Shown piece by piece: positions 23,569 to 35,375 of a stretch of DNA of 64,000 bases. Under the pieces are notes generated by a model that saw only the letters and a program-made list of their open reading frames with translations, was not told the DNA's origin and searched no databases. This DNA comes from Neckera pumila (lineage: Eukaryota > Streptophyta > Bryopsida > Hypnales > Neckeraceae), in assembly GCA_963969595.1 (NCBI GenBank), contig OZ018410.1, forward strand, positions 2,356,001-2,420,000. Direction: 5' to 3'. Both the position numbers and the translations under genes were made by a program. Each line of letters opens with the position of its first letter. Within the stretch, counting starts at the first letter, position 1.

Positions 23569-24755
23569 CCTTCAAGTCTGTCTAAACAACTCACACGGTC
23601 TTCCGCATCGATCAAGACAAGTACTTCACATGCAATTCCAAAAAACTCACTTGACAGTACTCACATCAATCGTGGAGGATGTCCTTCTTTTCGTGTCCGA
23701 AATTACAAATGGATGTGGCACGTTTTGATTGCAAATCAGGACATGGATTTACAGAAAATTATCTCTACGAGACAACTGAAACGTGTCAACTAGGTAAAAT
23801 CCCTGAAAAGAGAACTCCTGTTGTAACTCCCCACTGTGTACACCGCTATGCGTTCCCCTGAGATTTTTGCATTAACAAGTGGGACACCACCATTTCCGGA
23901 GCTGAGAGAAGCTAGATTATAAGCCATGGATTTATTCCCGCTCTTCTTAGGTTCTTTCACTGATTCCGAATTCTTTTCCGACACTGCTTTCTTTCCTGTC
24001 CCATCTCACAAGATTACAGCATTCTCGTGAAGGACATGCAAGAAAAAGCTTAGATGTGAACGCAGTCCCGTCTTCGCTGCTTTGCGCAGCCCAGCTGGTC
24101 CCATTTCCCAAATCTAAGGTCCAGCTTTGAGTCCCACCTCGTCCCTAGCTCACCCTCCCGGAAATGCCAAACTCTGGACTCTTTGCACATTTCACTGCAA
24201 AGCGTCGCATTCGTGTTCGTTTCCTGAAGAGTAGTTAGTCTAGTTTGAGCGCGCCTTCTTCGCCACTCCGTTCTCCCCGAAACCAACTCCACAAGACTCT
24301 AGCTAGCTAGGTTCCCTTCCCCACTCACTACGAAACCCAAGCCTGCAATTCCAGTGAGAATTCCTGTGCAGATGAATTGCACAAATCCTCCACCTTCCTT
24401 CCCAGTATCAGAGCATGCTTGCATCATCCAACCCCACCCAACCTCCCGCCAAACCAAGATTCGTCACACACCTTGTTAGTTCCCACAACGGTGGCGGTCG
24501 TCCTGACGTCTCTTGCGCGCAATCTCTCTTCACCAGAGCTCGTTCCTCTCCTCCAGTCCTCCTCCGAAGCGAAGTAATTGTTCTCGATGGATCATCTCGC
24601 TACCTCCCCAACTGAATGGAGCCCCCGTTGATTGGAGTGCTCCGACGATCCGTGCGAAGAGGCCGGCAACAAAGAGCATCGCACTAACTTACTGTAGCGT
24701 ATTCCCCCGACTCGGGCCAGAATGCTGCAAGCCAGCAAGCCAGCAATTATGGAAG
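21466..24755. repeat. Segmental duplication, copy 1 (with intact gene)
   Basis: Sequence from about 21466 to 24755 matches 52175 to about 55850 in the same orientation, covering exons, introns and roughly 1.2 kb of 5' flank. Identity is high along most of it, including introns. Copy 2 has extra segments at about 52620-53095 and 54225-54470. The block beyond 24755 is unique to this copy. Confidence 0.85.
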
Positions 24756-26289
24756 TGGAGGCGGCCCGTCCGCTGGCAGAGTGGCCGGCAGTCCCCACGT
24801 GGGCTTGGAGTAGCAAATCGAGACGTATGGTGAACACGACGGAGGCTCCCCAACATTTGCCCGGCAAGGAAGGACCAGAAAGGGAAGGGGCTCGTTGGGG
24901 AAGGCGGAGGAGGCAGGGAAGCTGCAGGCAGGCTGACGGGACTTTTTGGACTTTGGGAGGAGGAAAGCTTCTTATGGCCGGCTTCACATGAGCGGAAGGA
25001 AGATGGGTGGTAAGAGCATTTCTTCACTATTATTGGTCGAGTATGGGAGTGGGATTTCACACTAGAGCGACAAGGAGGAAGTACATGGATGAAAAAGTAG
25101 CTAATGTGGCCTACCACTGGCAGCAAGTCTTTCTTCCTAAGGATTTAAGTCAAAAAGGATGCATACAAAGCTTTGAAGCCCTTCCTATCGTCTGAGCTTT
25201 TTTTTTTCATTTATTGTAGGCAATGCCAAAAGCGATCTTCATGGTAGTGAGGAACCGATTTTCATCCATGGAAAGAAACAAAACCAATTTTTCTTTTCAA
25301 TTATGTAAAATGGATGAAAAGGCGTAATGTCATCCGGGGTCATAGTTGCAATGGCAATTTTTGGACAGAGTGTGAAGTTCCTATATGGTGATCATCCAGA
25401 AATTATGCAGATAACCGTTGGCGATATTATTTTTTCCGGAGCTTGGGGTTGGGTGAACATGAATGACAGACAAAAGCTTTATTGGTGATATGGGCAGACT
25501 GTGGAAGTGAAAATGGCAAACTTTCTCAAAACTTTATAATACTTTGAGCAACAACACTTCAGATTGGGGCGGTTAAGCTAGCGATTCTGACATACTATTA
25601 GATTTAAAACAAACTAAATTTGCTACAACTAATACAAAATGACTTCAATCCTCCTCATAATTGGAAATCTTAACCTGCACCCCCCTCAAACCCCTTCAAT
25701 GCCAAAGTAAGTAAGTTGCTAGAAGAATAAAACAATTGAATAGAAGGTTTAGGGAAATATTTTGGAGACTACCTGCAAAAGTATTCATCATACTACATTT
25801 CCGTACCATAACCTGCACCCACCCCGAAGCCCCTCCAATGCCAAAATTAGGCAACTAGTGAAGAAAAACTCTAGCTACTAAGCTGGGCAGTAAATACACA
25901 ATCCAACAAATCAAACATCATAAGATTACATTGAGAGAACCAATATCGACTCCAACAAAGTGTCAGCTATACAAATGAATCATCTTCCTTCAAATTTGCA
26001 TGCAGGTCCACTATCAAAAATACATGGCACATGAAGAGAGTCAAGAAGTATAAATCATAGCTTGAGACAACGTCATTTAAGAAAATGCAGAAACAAAGCG
26101 ATACACATTGCATAGACTACATGCATTTGCTTGCCAACATGACAAAATTTCTCTCACCCGATCACATCTATGTCCATTACTAATCTAAATGCCGACTACT
26201 GCTGCCCTGCATCTTTACTACCTACTGCCTAGCACTTGCACAACAAAAAGAACTTGATTTGCTAGCTAAGTGCTCACTAGATACCACCC
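24756..26289. other. Spacer, GC-rich then AT-rich
   Basis: The part up to about 25000 is GC-rich and open in several frames (131 codons on the minus strand at 24592-24987, 89 on the plus strand at 24722-24991), but I recognise no product; it may be promoter or leader of the minus-strand gene. After 25200 there is AT-rich spacer with nothing identifiable. Confidence 0.45.
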
Positions 26290-27207
26290 CCTCCCTTCCA
26301 AAACAAACCACTCGTCAAAGACGTTTTGGTAGGGGAAGTTCTCAATGTTATAAATTAATTTGTTGTGAGAACATTCCGACTACAATCTGTGTTCATCGAG
26401 GTTGTTTCTGAGTTTCGACTTGAGGACCCTACAGTGGAGAAGAGCCGCTTGTCTTCAACAAAGCCAATCAAGTGGACCAGAGCCATTTATACTAACTTCA
26501 AGAACTTGCCAAAGTTTTGGGCCAAACTATTGTTCCTATCCAAAACGTGCCATGTTTTAGTCAAGGGATTATCATCAAAGAAGGGGGGGGGGGGGGGGGG
26601 GGGGAGCATTGCGGTGCGGGAATTAGACTTCTTGCAAGTCTTGAACAATGCACGCTGTGATATGAGTGCCTCACAATTGATGGGCGGAGTGATTAATAGT
26701 TTCCCATCTCCCTCCCCCAATATCTTGCCGTGCCCATACGCATCCATCAATAAGCGTAGATGTTTGTCAAATGTTTCTTCGGTGCTTATCTGACACTCGT
26801 ATTGGGGATAGAAAGTTCCCAACGCATTCATGACGTGGTGAGTAGGAAAGCGATCATCCATCTCCTGCACCAACATCTTCAATTTGTTGCAACTGTGAAG
26901 ACAAAGACAAAGACAAAGGCAAACCGCAATAAGAACTTTATGCTTTTCACAATACTCTTTCAGCACGCAATGATACAAAACAAAGAAAATGCGAGACCAC
27001 AAGGCATGCGTGATAAGGAAAATTTTCCAACAGATCTGTGCATTCATTCTTCACCTTTGCAAGCAAAAATGTATATAGTATTTGGTCAACTAGCTGCCCC
27101 TTGTGTTCAGCTTGAATGCTCTCACCGTGACAAATAAAAGAGAGAAGAACGGAATTGTCATTGAGGTCCGTTATCCACTTATCCACTTAATGTGGATCTG
27201 TTCGTAT
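26290..27207 (-). pseudogene. hAT transposase, C-terminal part
   Basis: Minus-strand reading gives WITDLNDNSVLL and CHGESIQAEHKGQLVDQ, then MDDRFPTHHVMNALGTFYPQ with CQISTEETFDKHL, and finally a frameshifted dimerisation block with EDKRLFSTV, KSKLRNNLDEH and IENFPYQNVFDEW. This is the typical end of ZNF862/KIAA1586-type hAT transposases. A 22-base G tract (26583-26604) lies inside, and several frameshifts separate the blocks. It is adjacent to the CACTA insertion and continues in frame-like fashion at 30863. Confidence 0.65.
26583..26604. repeat. 22-nt G homopolymer
   Basis: A run of 22 G on the plus strand sits inside the hAT remnant. It reads as polyproline on the minus strand. Such runs are prone to slippage and to sequencing error, so the exact length is uncertain. 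Confidence 0.8.
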
Positions 27208-27210
27208 GAA

Positions 27211-30200
27211 CACTACAAGGGAAAATATGTCCTAATTGACAAAATTTTGACATAATTATGTCAAATGTCTTGTCAATTAGGACTACCTGATTTGGACACT
27301 TAGTTGACAGACTTGTGTCAATTAGGACACTCAATTGATAGAGTTTTGACAAAGTTTTGTCAACATGTTTGTCATATAGGACCAAAATCTAATCTCTCCT
27401 AATATATTACAAAATATAAACAATCCTGTTGTCCTACAATTTAGTCATCAACAAATACATGTTGACAATATTCACATCCAAACATGATAAGATACACTTC
27501 TAGACATGACAAGGTAATGTCTACTAGAAAAATTCTTTACAAAGTTAGAAAAATTCTTTACAATGAAAGAAAGAAGGAATTTCAGAATGGCTACTATCTC
27601 TGCCTCTAGAATGGTCCATATTTTCTCATACCAAGTCTACAGGGTCTCTAAGCTAGGTAGTTGTATATTTGAGGGGCTTTGTCCCGTTCAAGATACTCAA
27701 TTCTTTTCTTCAAATCTGTTGCTTTGATTGGAAAATGAAGCTGCAATGTGAAAAATATGAGTTAGACTCACAGACCATGAAGGAAATCTCAAAATTTTGC
27801 ATAAACCATCAATTGCACAAGGTTATCTAACATTAAGCCCCAATTGCACAAGAATCATCTGACAAACTATGGAAACAAGAGACATGGATCATTCCTCTTA
27901 CCTCAGGCCCTCAGCATCACACTTGTAACCATTTACTGTAGAAGAGGTCCATGATGTACCCTTGATTTGGATCTCAATTACTTGCAGCCTACTTTCTTTA
28001 AATGCTGTACAATACAAAAAGGTTAGAGTGATGAGTACCTCAAGCTCTTGAATTACAGCAGCAATTTGCCACCCTGCTTTTGCTGGAGCTCTTAGATCGC
28101 TGAATAAATGATTGCGTTCCAGGTTATTAGTTCAAACATCTTAAAAGTTTGGAGTCCTCAAACGCCAAGAAATGAACAAACGATCTAGCTTGAACTCCGG
28201 CATATATATACATTTTAGTGCACCGTCAAAATCTAAACTGGTACACAAAAAGATAAGGTCAGCAACATACTCCTTGTCATAGCTTCCTTGTCTAGAGCAA
28301 CAGAACCTTCAGAGCACTACTAAAACTCATGACAAGACCTAAAAATAGTAAATGTGAACTAAATTTTTGGCATGCCAGCTCAAATGTGCTCACCCCATGC
28401 CAGATGATGATGTCTAACCAGTCTGTAACTTATGGACTACGGCTCATCATCTCTTTTATATATCTATTACAAATATTAAAAAGATAAAAAATAAATTGAA
28501 AGACTCGCTTAGTGTCTCTTAAAACAAATTGCACATTATCATGGATCGACCTTTGAAAGCTTTCATATATGAAGATCAGAACAATTACCTTCGTTTCTGT
28601 AGAAGTATGTACTGAAGGGATTTCTTCTCATTCTCACAAGCTTTTGAAGCGACTTGCCAGAGCTCAATAGAGCTTCTACAATATAATTTAAGATTCCACC
28701 CTTCCATTCCTAACCTGCGGTGATATACACCTAAATCCTTAGCAACTTGAGTTCTTGAAGCCCTGATACTAAATCTGCCGAAATGCTCTTTACATCAAAC
28801 GATCTGTTATGACTTCCAACAATCAATCAGATCTCTCAAATTCAAATTCCGCTGTGCTTTCTAATAATTAGTCTCACCACAATGCAACCTCCGACCTCAC
28901 CCTTGCTAGCTTCCCTCGCGCTTCACAGTTGCGCCAGCTCTTGAATTCCCTTCAATTCATCCGATCCTGGTTGCCAAACCTTCATAAATGCAAGAAGAAT
29001 GGATAAAGCGTAGGTTCAGAATTGCGACGTTCATTGCGTTCACGCAAGGATCGACAGAAACGGCCATCTTCTTGATCAAAGCGACCTGACAGTACAATTG
29101 GACCTCACTGTCTGCGTTTTCATTGAACTCTAACATTTCATTGAAAACAATTTCCATGAGCCTCAACAACGTTCGGGACAGCAGAGAATTTCGTTTGGAA
29201 AACGGACATGGCTGAGCTCGACAAGCTAAGTACTCATTGTGATCATTAATCGAACCATCACATAGCCAAGCACTCTCTAAGAAATCTTGAAACCCTAATT
29301 CAGGTTTGGATTGCCCATTTTGGCTCCAATCACCCAATACTCTAGAGGACGGCACTGCTAGCACCGTCACATTTAGTTCCAAAAAATGATATGCAGCCCA
29401 CTGTTGAGCTTTTTACTAGTCTCGATATATAAGCCCTAGTCCAGAGGGTCCAGAATCCTTAATTTACTTAAAACTCCACATTGGTAATACTAACAAGCTT
29501 GAATATAGATGTTTGTAAATACCAACGTCGGTCGTTTTTGATTCTCTCAACTTTTGCTTCATAGATTTCACAGAACTGGATTCCTAAAAATGTTGTCCAC
29601 TTAGACTTGACGCACAGTTTGAATTAACAAAACCAATCTTCAAAACGACATTTTTCAGTTCTACAGAAGAACCATTCCGCCAAAAGTTGAAAACCATCCA
29701 TGGCCACTTTAACCACCTTTCCAATGCATAACTCAATGCTAACCTGATTCCATTTCCCCAAACTTCTGTCGACCCGTAAAATTTACCTGGTGTCCATTTT
29801 TGAAAATTCTTCCTAACTGCTAAAGAGAGACCATTTGAGAATACTCGGACCCATCCTAAAACTACCTGCAAACTCTTATCACCACAAAAACGAACAAAAT
29901 GCGCGCCAAACCTGAAGAAGGCAAAAAGCAGAGCTGAAAAGACATCAATCCAATCAATACTAATAATATGCTACTCGATTCCAGAGAAAAAAAACATGAA
30001 CACATAGATGTTTTAAGGCAAAGAAGACTATATGCCACCACCTATTCATCTCCACCAATTTCCAAGTCCAAACTAAAAAAACACCCGCATAATCACACCA
30101 TGACAGACACAAACACACATACAAATACACCTTCCATCGGTTCAATCACGTCTTTAAAGTCCTGCGGAGGCACCAACATTTCATCCTCCTCCTGCCACAA

Positions 30201-30859
30201 GAAACGAAAACGCACACAAAATTCACCACCAAGCCTCCTCGTTAAATCCCAATTCCACAGGCCACCACAATCAGCAACAGCAAACCAAACCTCTTCCCAT
30301 CCCTACAACTATTGCAAACGGCGTCCAAATTTGTACTCTAACCAAACCTAAAAACATTCAATCACAACTAAAAACTTACTTTTGGAGGCGCCGCAATAAC
30401 AATCATCCTGCTCCGCAACTAGCAATGTCAGCCCCAAAGACTCCAAGTGCCAACGCCCGATTGAAAGCAGGCAAGTCCCCGCACGTCAGTCGAAAATCTA
30501 AGCGAGAGAGAGAAAGAAAGAGGGAGAGCGCGAACCGTCGGTGATGAAGTGGAGCCGCAAAATTGATGCCGCGAAAGAGACGAACTTCAAAAATTGTAGT
30601 GTGGTCCGGACAAACGAGACAGGGAATAGACTGTGTCTCTCCCAAGACGAGAGAAAAACAAACTTGATGATGGCGATGTGAACCACCAAGGAGTACCTTG
30701 ACGTGGCAACGGTTTCTAGGGTTTCGGCTCATATGAAGCCCTTGACCCTCGAGACTTGACAGAAAGTCAACAAAATTTCAAGCGTTTGAAGGTCGATTTG
30801 TTGATTCGGACAAAAGCCTGTCAATTACCTGTCATATAGGGCGCCATTCTCTTGTAGTG
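27211..30859. mobile_element. CACTA element (3.65 kb) with captured host sequence, TSD GAA
   Basis: It begins CACTACAAGGGAAAA and ends TTCTCTTGTAGTG, with GAA on both sides (27208-27210 and 30860-30862). Both subterminal regions carry repeated GTCAATTAGGAC-like and TGTCATATAGG motifs in opposite orientations (27230-27390 and 30800-30842), as in CACTA elements, where they bind transposase. No transposase is encoded. The interior holds a CUL4-derived fragment (27648-27740) and other minus-strand stretches of gene-like composition (28957-29382 and 30403-30732) that I cannot identify. It lies inside the hAT remnant. Confidence 0.88.
27648..27740 (-). pseudogene. CUL4 C-terminal exon fragment captured in the CACTA element
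   Basis: A minus-strand acceptor (TTGCAG) is followed by 30 codons and a TAG stop. The peptide runs LHFPIKATDLKKRIEYLERD and ends KAPQIYNYLA. This is the last exon of plant cullin-4, the scaffold of CUL4-DDB1 ubiquitin ligases, whose C-terminus ends in NYLA. About five residues are missing between KKRIE and YLERD compared with the family (recalled, not searched). No other cullin exon was recognised in the element. Confidence 0.75.
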
Positions 30860-30862
30860 GAA

Positions 30863-31060
30863 CAATCTAGGAGATTGTTAAAGCTCCAAAATTCATCAGA
30901 GCTGAATGTTGTAGCTTTGTCCTTATACATGCAGTACAGAGAACTCTGGCATACTTTGACTGCTGCCACAAAGTCACAAATATGAACCTCCCTATTCTGC
31001 ACAAAGATCACCAGGGTATTGATTGCCTCTAGCAATGGTAAAAGTGCACACATACCCAAC
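30863..31060 (-). pseudogene. hAT transposase, middle part
   Basis: The minus-strand frame contains CALLPLLEAINTLVIFVQ and FVAAVKVCQSSLYCMYKD, and then SDEFWSFNNLLDCS, where it is cut by the CACTA end at 30859. The segment fits between the parts at 31561-32200 and 26290-27207. Between 31061 and 31560 I see no coding match; a run of ten C at 31343-31352 lies there. Confidence 0.55.
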
Positions 31061-31560
31061 AGAGTATATGGATCAAGTACAATAGAACCTTTCTAAACTA
31101 TTAGAGTTGGGACCAGTCTGACACATCAAGTTAGAGAGGTTATTACATTAGGGAGGGTCATGATGTTCATATGTAGTTCATATTGTTAAATTAGAACCGA
31201 CAATCAATACTTCCTGACAACACTTTATTAGCATAGAGGGGATTAATTCTAGAAGGTTCTATTGTAGCAACATAAGGCAAGGGTGAAAAATCACATGGTA
31301 CACAGGGCATTAGTTCTAAAGTGACGTAGTTCAACTACCGCACCCCCCCCCCAAAAAAATGGATTGTAAAGTGGTGCGACCAACAAGCCACACGCCAAAA
31401 AAATTTGGGAATTGAAACTAGCACAACCAATAAGGCAATGCAACAACACTAATAATATAATATAACCAAAACAAATATAATGTAACATATTATTAAAAGA
31501 ACTGCATTCAAACAAAAATCTAACAGACTACAAGAAGCTCACCTCGGCCTTCACGTTCTC

Positions 31561-32200
31561 CTACAAGTCCTCAGTGATTTTGTAAAGTAGTGTCCGATAC
31601 TCTGAGAGCAGCCTCCTAAGAGACTCGATCAAGCCCACCCACCTTGTCTGTACATTCTTTAGTATCTTCAGCCCCTTTATCTCAATGAGTTTTGCCAGCT
31701 GCTTGAACTCCTCAAGTCTTTTTGGACCTTTGCAAAAATAGGCGTAGGTCACGGACAAGACTTTCTCGATGGCTCTAAAAATTCCAAGTTTTGAGAGTGT
31801 CTTGAAAGCTAGGTTGCACCGATGTGCTACGTAGTGAACTCCTATCATATTCAGGGCATGTTTCTCTTTGATCTGCATGGTCACTCCTAATCTATTTCCT
31901 TGCATTGTTGAAGGAACGTCTGCACCGAAGCTCATAAGTTTCTTAGCAATACTTTTGGGATCCAACCCACCTCCACTTGTTATAGACTCTATGATCAACT
32001 TAGTGAGATTGTCAGCATTTGGAGTGCACTCCACCTTCTGCAAAGACACTAGTAGCGGGACCCTCACCCACTCTTAGACGATATAAACATGAATAGACAA
32101 CCAACTGCTGTCTACCGCTGTAACCTCGTCTTCCTTATTGGCAATGAAATGAGCCACATGGATCAACCTGCGCATCTCTGAAACTACCTGCTAATACATG
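31561..32200 (-). pseudogene. hAT (ZNF862-like) transposase, N-proximal part
   Basis: The minus-strand frame reads EMRRLIHVAHFIANKEDEV, AVDSSWLSIHVYIV, a stop, then EWVRVPLLVSLQKVE, KLMSFGADVPSTMQGNRLGV, MIGVHYVAHRCNLAF and NVQTRWVGLIESLRRLLSEY. The SFGADVPSTM, HCNLA-like and TRWxxxxES motifs are typical of the hAT transposase core in ZNF862-type proteins. The in-frame stop after IHVYIV marks it as dead. The TTAA element at 32272 sits directly upstream. Confidence 0.7.
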
Positions 32201-32271
32201 TATCCGGCCACTCCACCCGCCAAAGTAATTAGCAAACTTCACTCCCCAGTCCTTGCCAATATCTGGCAATA

Positions 32272-33203
32272 TTAACCCCTAAAGGACCAACTTGCGTTTT
32301 TTGGCCGTACAGAAATTTTGGGCAGGTACGTGTGACTAGAGATTTCCATATTTGAGGCTAAAATTTTAATAGAAGGTGGGGGCGAGGAATATCTTCATGT
32401 GTACCAAGTTTCATGACATTTTGAAATACGAGTCAAAAGTTGTGACCTAATATGTTGCTTTTTTTCGTAACTGGGCAATTTGGGCAGATCAGAAAAAATC
32501 ATTTTTTCCGGAATTTTTTTTTTCAAATTGGTTCTCTACATTTATATATACTCAAAAAGCTTTGAGTCATTCCATTTCACTCAATGAGTCAAAAGTTTTG
32601 AGGGTTTTTGGTTTGCGGGCAGTTATGGATTCTCTACTCTAAAAAGAACTTTAAAGTCGTTTATTTAACTCAATTTTCAATATTTTTGGAAAAAAATAAA
32701 AGCATAGGATGTAAATTGATTATTACAACATTACAACCGTTGGGATTGGTATTTTTAAATTCCATGATTAAAATTTTAACAATTTAGTATTTTGAATCAT
32801 TTTCTACTTCTTTCTACTTACTATTTTTTTCCTATATGTTGTACAATTCCAAATGATGTGAAAATTTTCAAGCATATAGAAAACTTGTTTAGGAAACTGA
32901 ATTCAAAGAAGCACCACCTTTTTCGACAATTTATCATTGAAAAGTGAGCTTGCAAAGTGCAGCTGCCCGGTTTTTCGCAGGATTGAAAAAATGGTTTTCA
33001 AGACTTTGAATGCTTATATCTTATGATCCACACGGTGGAATTTTCTGAAATTTTTACCACATGTTTTCAAAATATCATACTACAAGATCCTACGGTTACA
33101 TGTGTCAAAAATTGTTTTTTTCCAAAAATTTGGTAGTTGTATTAGAAATGGCAGTTTTGGAGCGTTTTTGGTGAGAACATAGTCATGAAACTTTAGGGGT
33201 TAA
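32272..33203. mobile_element. TTAA-flanked non-autonomous element, family A, copy 2 (intact ends)
   Basis: It starts TTAACCCCTAAAG and ends CTTTAGGGGTTAA, a perfect 13-base inverted terminal repeat including the TTAA. The 932-bp interior is non-coding and matches 558-1491 closely. The target site TTAA and CCC start point to piggyBac-type mobilisation. Confidence 0.82.
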
Positions 33204-34175
33204 GAATCCTAAACTACAAGGACATGGCAAAATTATGAACTTCTTAATTGCTGCGGCTGGCAATCAAGGTGCATTGGAGGAAGATGCAATGGCAACACAA
33301 GCAGGTGGGTGGAAGATTATAAGAGACAAAGTGGAGAAGGTGGGGCAATAATCACACGGCGGAAAGCACCCAACCCTAATCCTGCTGGTGACATGGATTT
33401 GTAGGGATGAGGAGATGGGTGCCGACTTGGCACCAAAGGATCCTGTCCAACAGCCACCATGGTGATAAGGCCCTTTTTTTCTTAAAAAATTTACATGGTG
33501 ATTTCGCCAAGTGGAAATCTATGGTGCAAACTGGCACTGTAGTGCCGGAAAAAAAAAGCTAGACAAAACCTACAGTATATGGATGAAATTTTATTTTTTT
33601 GTCCAAAAAAATATACATTCATCCAAACTAGATGCAATATGGTCCTAAGATTTGGCAGTATTTTACAATTTCATTCACTATGAAAGCAGAAATATATTGC
33701 CAAAATATTCCCTAGAAAAAAAATAATCACTTTGAAGCGAAAAATCATTCAAAAAAGAAACCCCTCAGCTGCAGGCAAATAAATGGGGACTTTTGAAGGT
33801 AGAAAGCTTCTTGAGGTTTTAAACCTAGAAAGACATTACAGACACGGCAAGTGTCCGATGGATGACTTCAATTGTAGGCAGACTGTAGGATGCAAAATAA
33901 ATGTTTTTTCATCCCATTTTCTTTTTGGAAGTTGCAAGAGTACTTACACGGTCTGTAAAAAATATTGCAAAATGCAAACACATTCGTTTTATCATATGAT
34001 TTTCACAAATTTTCCTACTCTTGTTTTATATATAGAAGTTGAATTGTAATTAACAAGAAGTACAAGACAAATCATGAAGGTTGATATATATACCCAATAT
34101 CGTCCATGTATCCAATCTTTTACAATAGAATTCTATTAAAGCATCCCCAAAAGTATCATTAAACCATCCTCATAC
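33204..34175. other. Spacer
   Basis: No gene is recognised. Bases 34034-34075 resemble 56018-56059 closely (36 of 42 by eye), starting AGAAGTTGAAT, and may be a fragment of an unidentified repeat. Confidence 0.5.
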
Positions 34176-35096
34176 TTAACCCCTAAAGGACCAAGGTGAT
34201 TTTCCTATCAAAAAACACTCAAAACTGTCATTTCTATTACAAAGAGAAAAGAGCTTTAAAAATTGTTTTCTTTTTTTGCATATCCAACCATAAGATCTTA
34301 TATTTGACTAGTATATGAATACGTGGAAGAAAATTCAGAAACTTTGACCATGTAGATTGCAAGATATATGCATTTAAAGTGAAGAAAAAAAGTTATTTTG
34401 CACCTTGCTTGACTAGATTTTTTGGCTTTGAATCTTTTTAGTTCAGATTTTTTGCACTATTGATTTTGATTTTCTACTTATTTATGTTAGTTGTTGAGTT
34501 GTAAATCTACAAAAAAAAAAATTAGGAAGAAAAGCAATTAATTTTCACTCATTAAAAAATTGTTCAGTAGAGGTAGATCCGTAGATTTAAGATTGAAGAA
34601 AAAACTAAATTGTTAATAACTTTTAGATGGAATTGAATCACAATAATCCCAACACCGGAATTGTTCTAGCAAGAAAATCTAACCCTGTCTTATAATGTTT
34701 TTTGAAAAATTCTAAAAATTGCATCCAAAATTGAATTCTACAAGTTATTTTTTCAAGAAGATGCTTAGATTGCCTGAAAGACTAAGATTGTCCATGACTT
34801 TCTCATTTTTAGTCCAAATTTAATGGAACAAAGCTTCACATGTAGACAAAAATATAATCTTTGAGAAAAAAAATTTAAAAAAAATTATTTTGACTTTTTG
34901 TAATTTTTTTTGTGCTGCCTGCCAAACTCCATTTTAGCTTATTGTGCCATAACTTTTACTCCCAAGCATCAAAAAGCTTTTGGAAAAATACACAACCTCA
35001 AAAAAATCCAAAAAAAATCACTAAAAATTGAAGCTGTAGGAACTTGCTTAGACCCAAATTGTTCCCCGAGGGGACAAATGGTCTTTTAGGGGTTAA
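34176..35096. mobile_element. TTAA-flanked non-autonomous element, family B, copy 2
   Basis: It begins TTAACCCCTAAAGGACCA and ends TGGTCTTTTAGGGGTTAA, an 18-base terminal inverted repeat with one mismatch. The 921-bp interior aligns with 4728-5712. There is no coding capacity. Confidence 0.82.
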
Positions 35097-35135
35097 TTGT
35101 AGTTTGTGGGCTGCTGATTTTTCTAGGTTTTTGTG

Positions 35136-35375
35136 TCGAAGCACATTCTCATTTGAGGCAGATTCTATGGAAATTTAAGAATTCTCCAAGGCAATGGCCA
35201 AAGCATGGACAACATCTATGTCCATCTCCATGAGGTGCTAAAACAAAGTTTGATATTAAATTTGAGCTTAGAGATAGCAGGGATGTGACTTTTTTTAAAA
35301 TTGGAGAAGAAGCCAACTTCATGCAACTAAGAGCCGTTGATATTTCGCCAAAGCACAGGGTAAAACAAGAAACAT
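35136..35375. repeat. Dispersed repeat C, copy 1
   Basis: It shares a stretch of about 240 bases with 61962-62215, recognised by GAGGCAGATTCTATnnAA, GGCAATGGCCAAAG, CCATCTCCATGAGGTGCT and TGCAACTAAGAGC. It has no recognisable ends or coding content. Confidence 0.7.

Larger units (their letters stand above)
26290..32271 (-). mobile_element. Decayed hAT transposon (ZNF862-like transposase), interrupted by a CACTA element
   Basis: Three minus-strand segments line up in transposase order once the CACTA element at 27211-30859 is removed: 32200-31561, 31060-30863 and 27207-26290. The last contains the hAT dimerisation region (a KSKLRNNLDEH-like motif followed by NFPYQNVFDEW). Stops and frameshifts break all parts. 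The outer borders and target duplication were not found, so the coordinates are approximate. Confidence 0.6.

Noticed and set aside
24592..25126. 131- and 145-codon minus-strand frames upstream of the START-like gene
   Set aside because: They lie in a GC-rich promoter or leader region, have no domain I know, and are not preserved in the duplicated copy.
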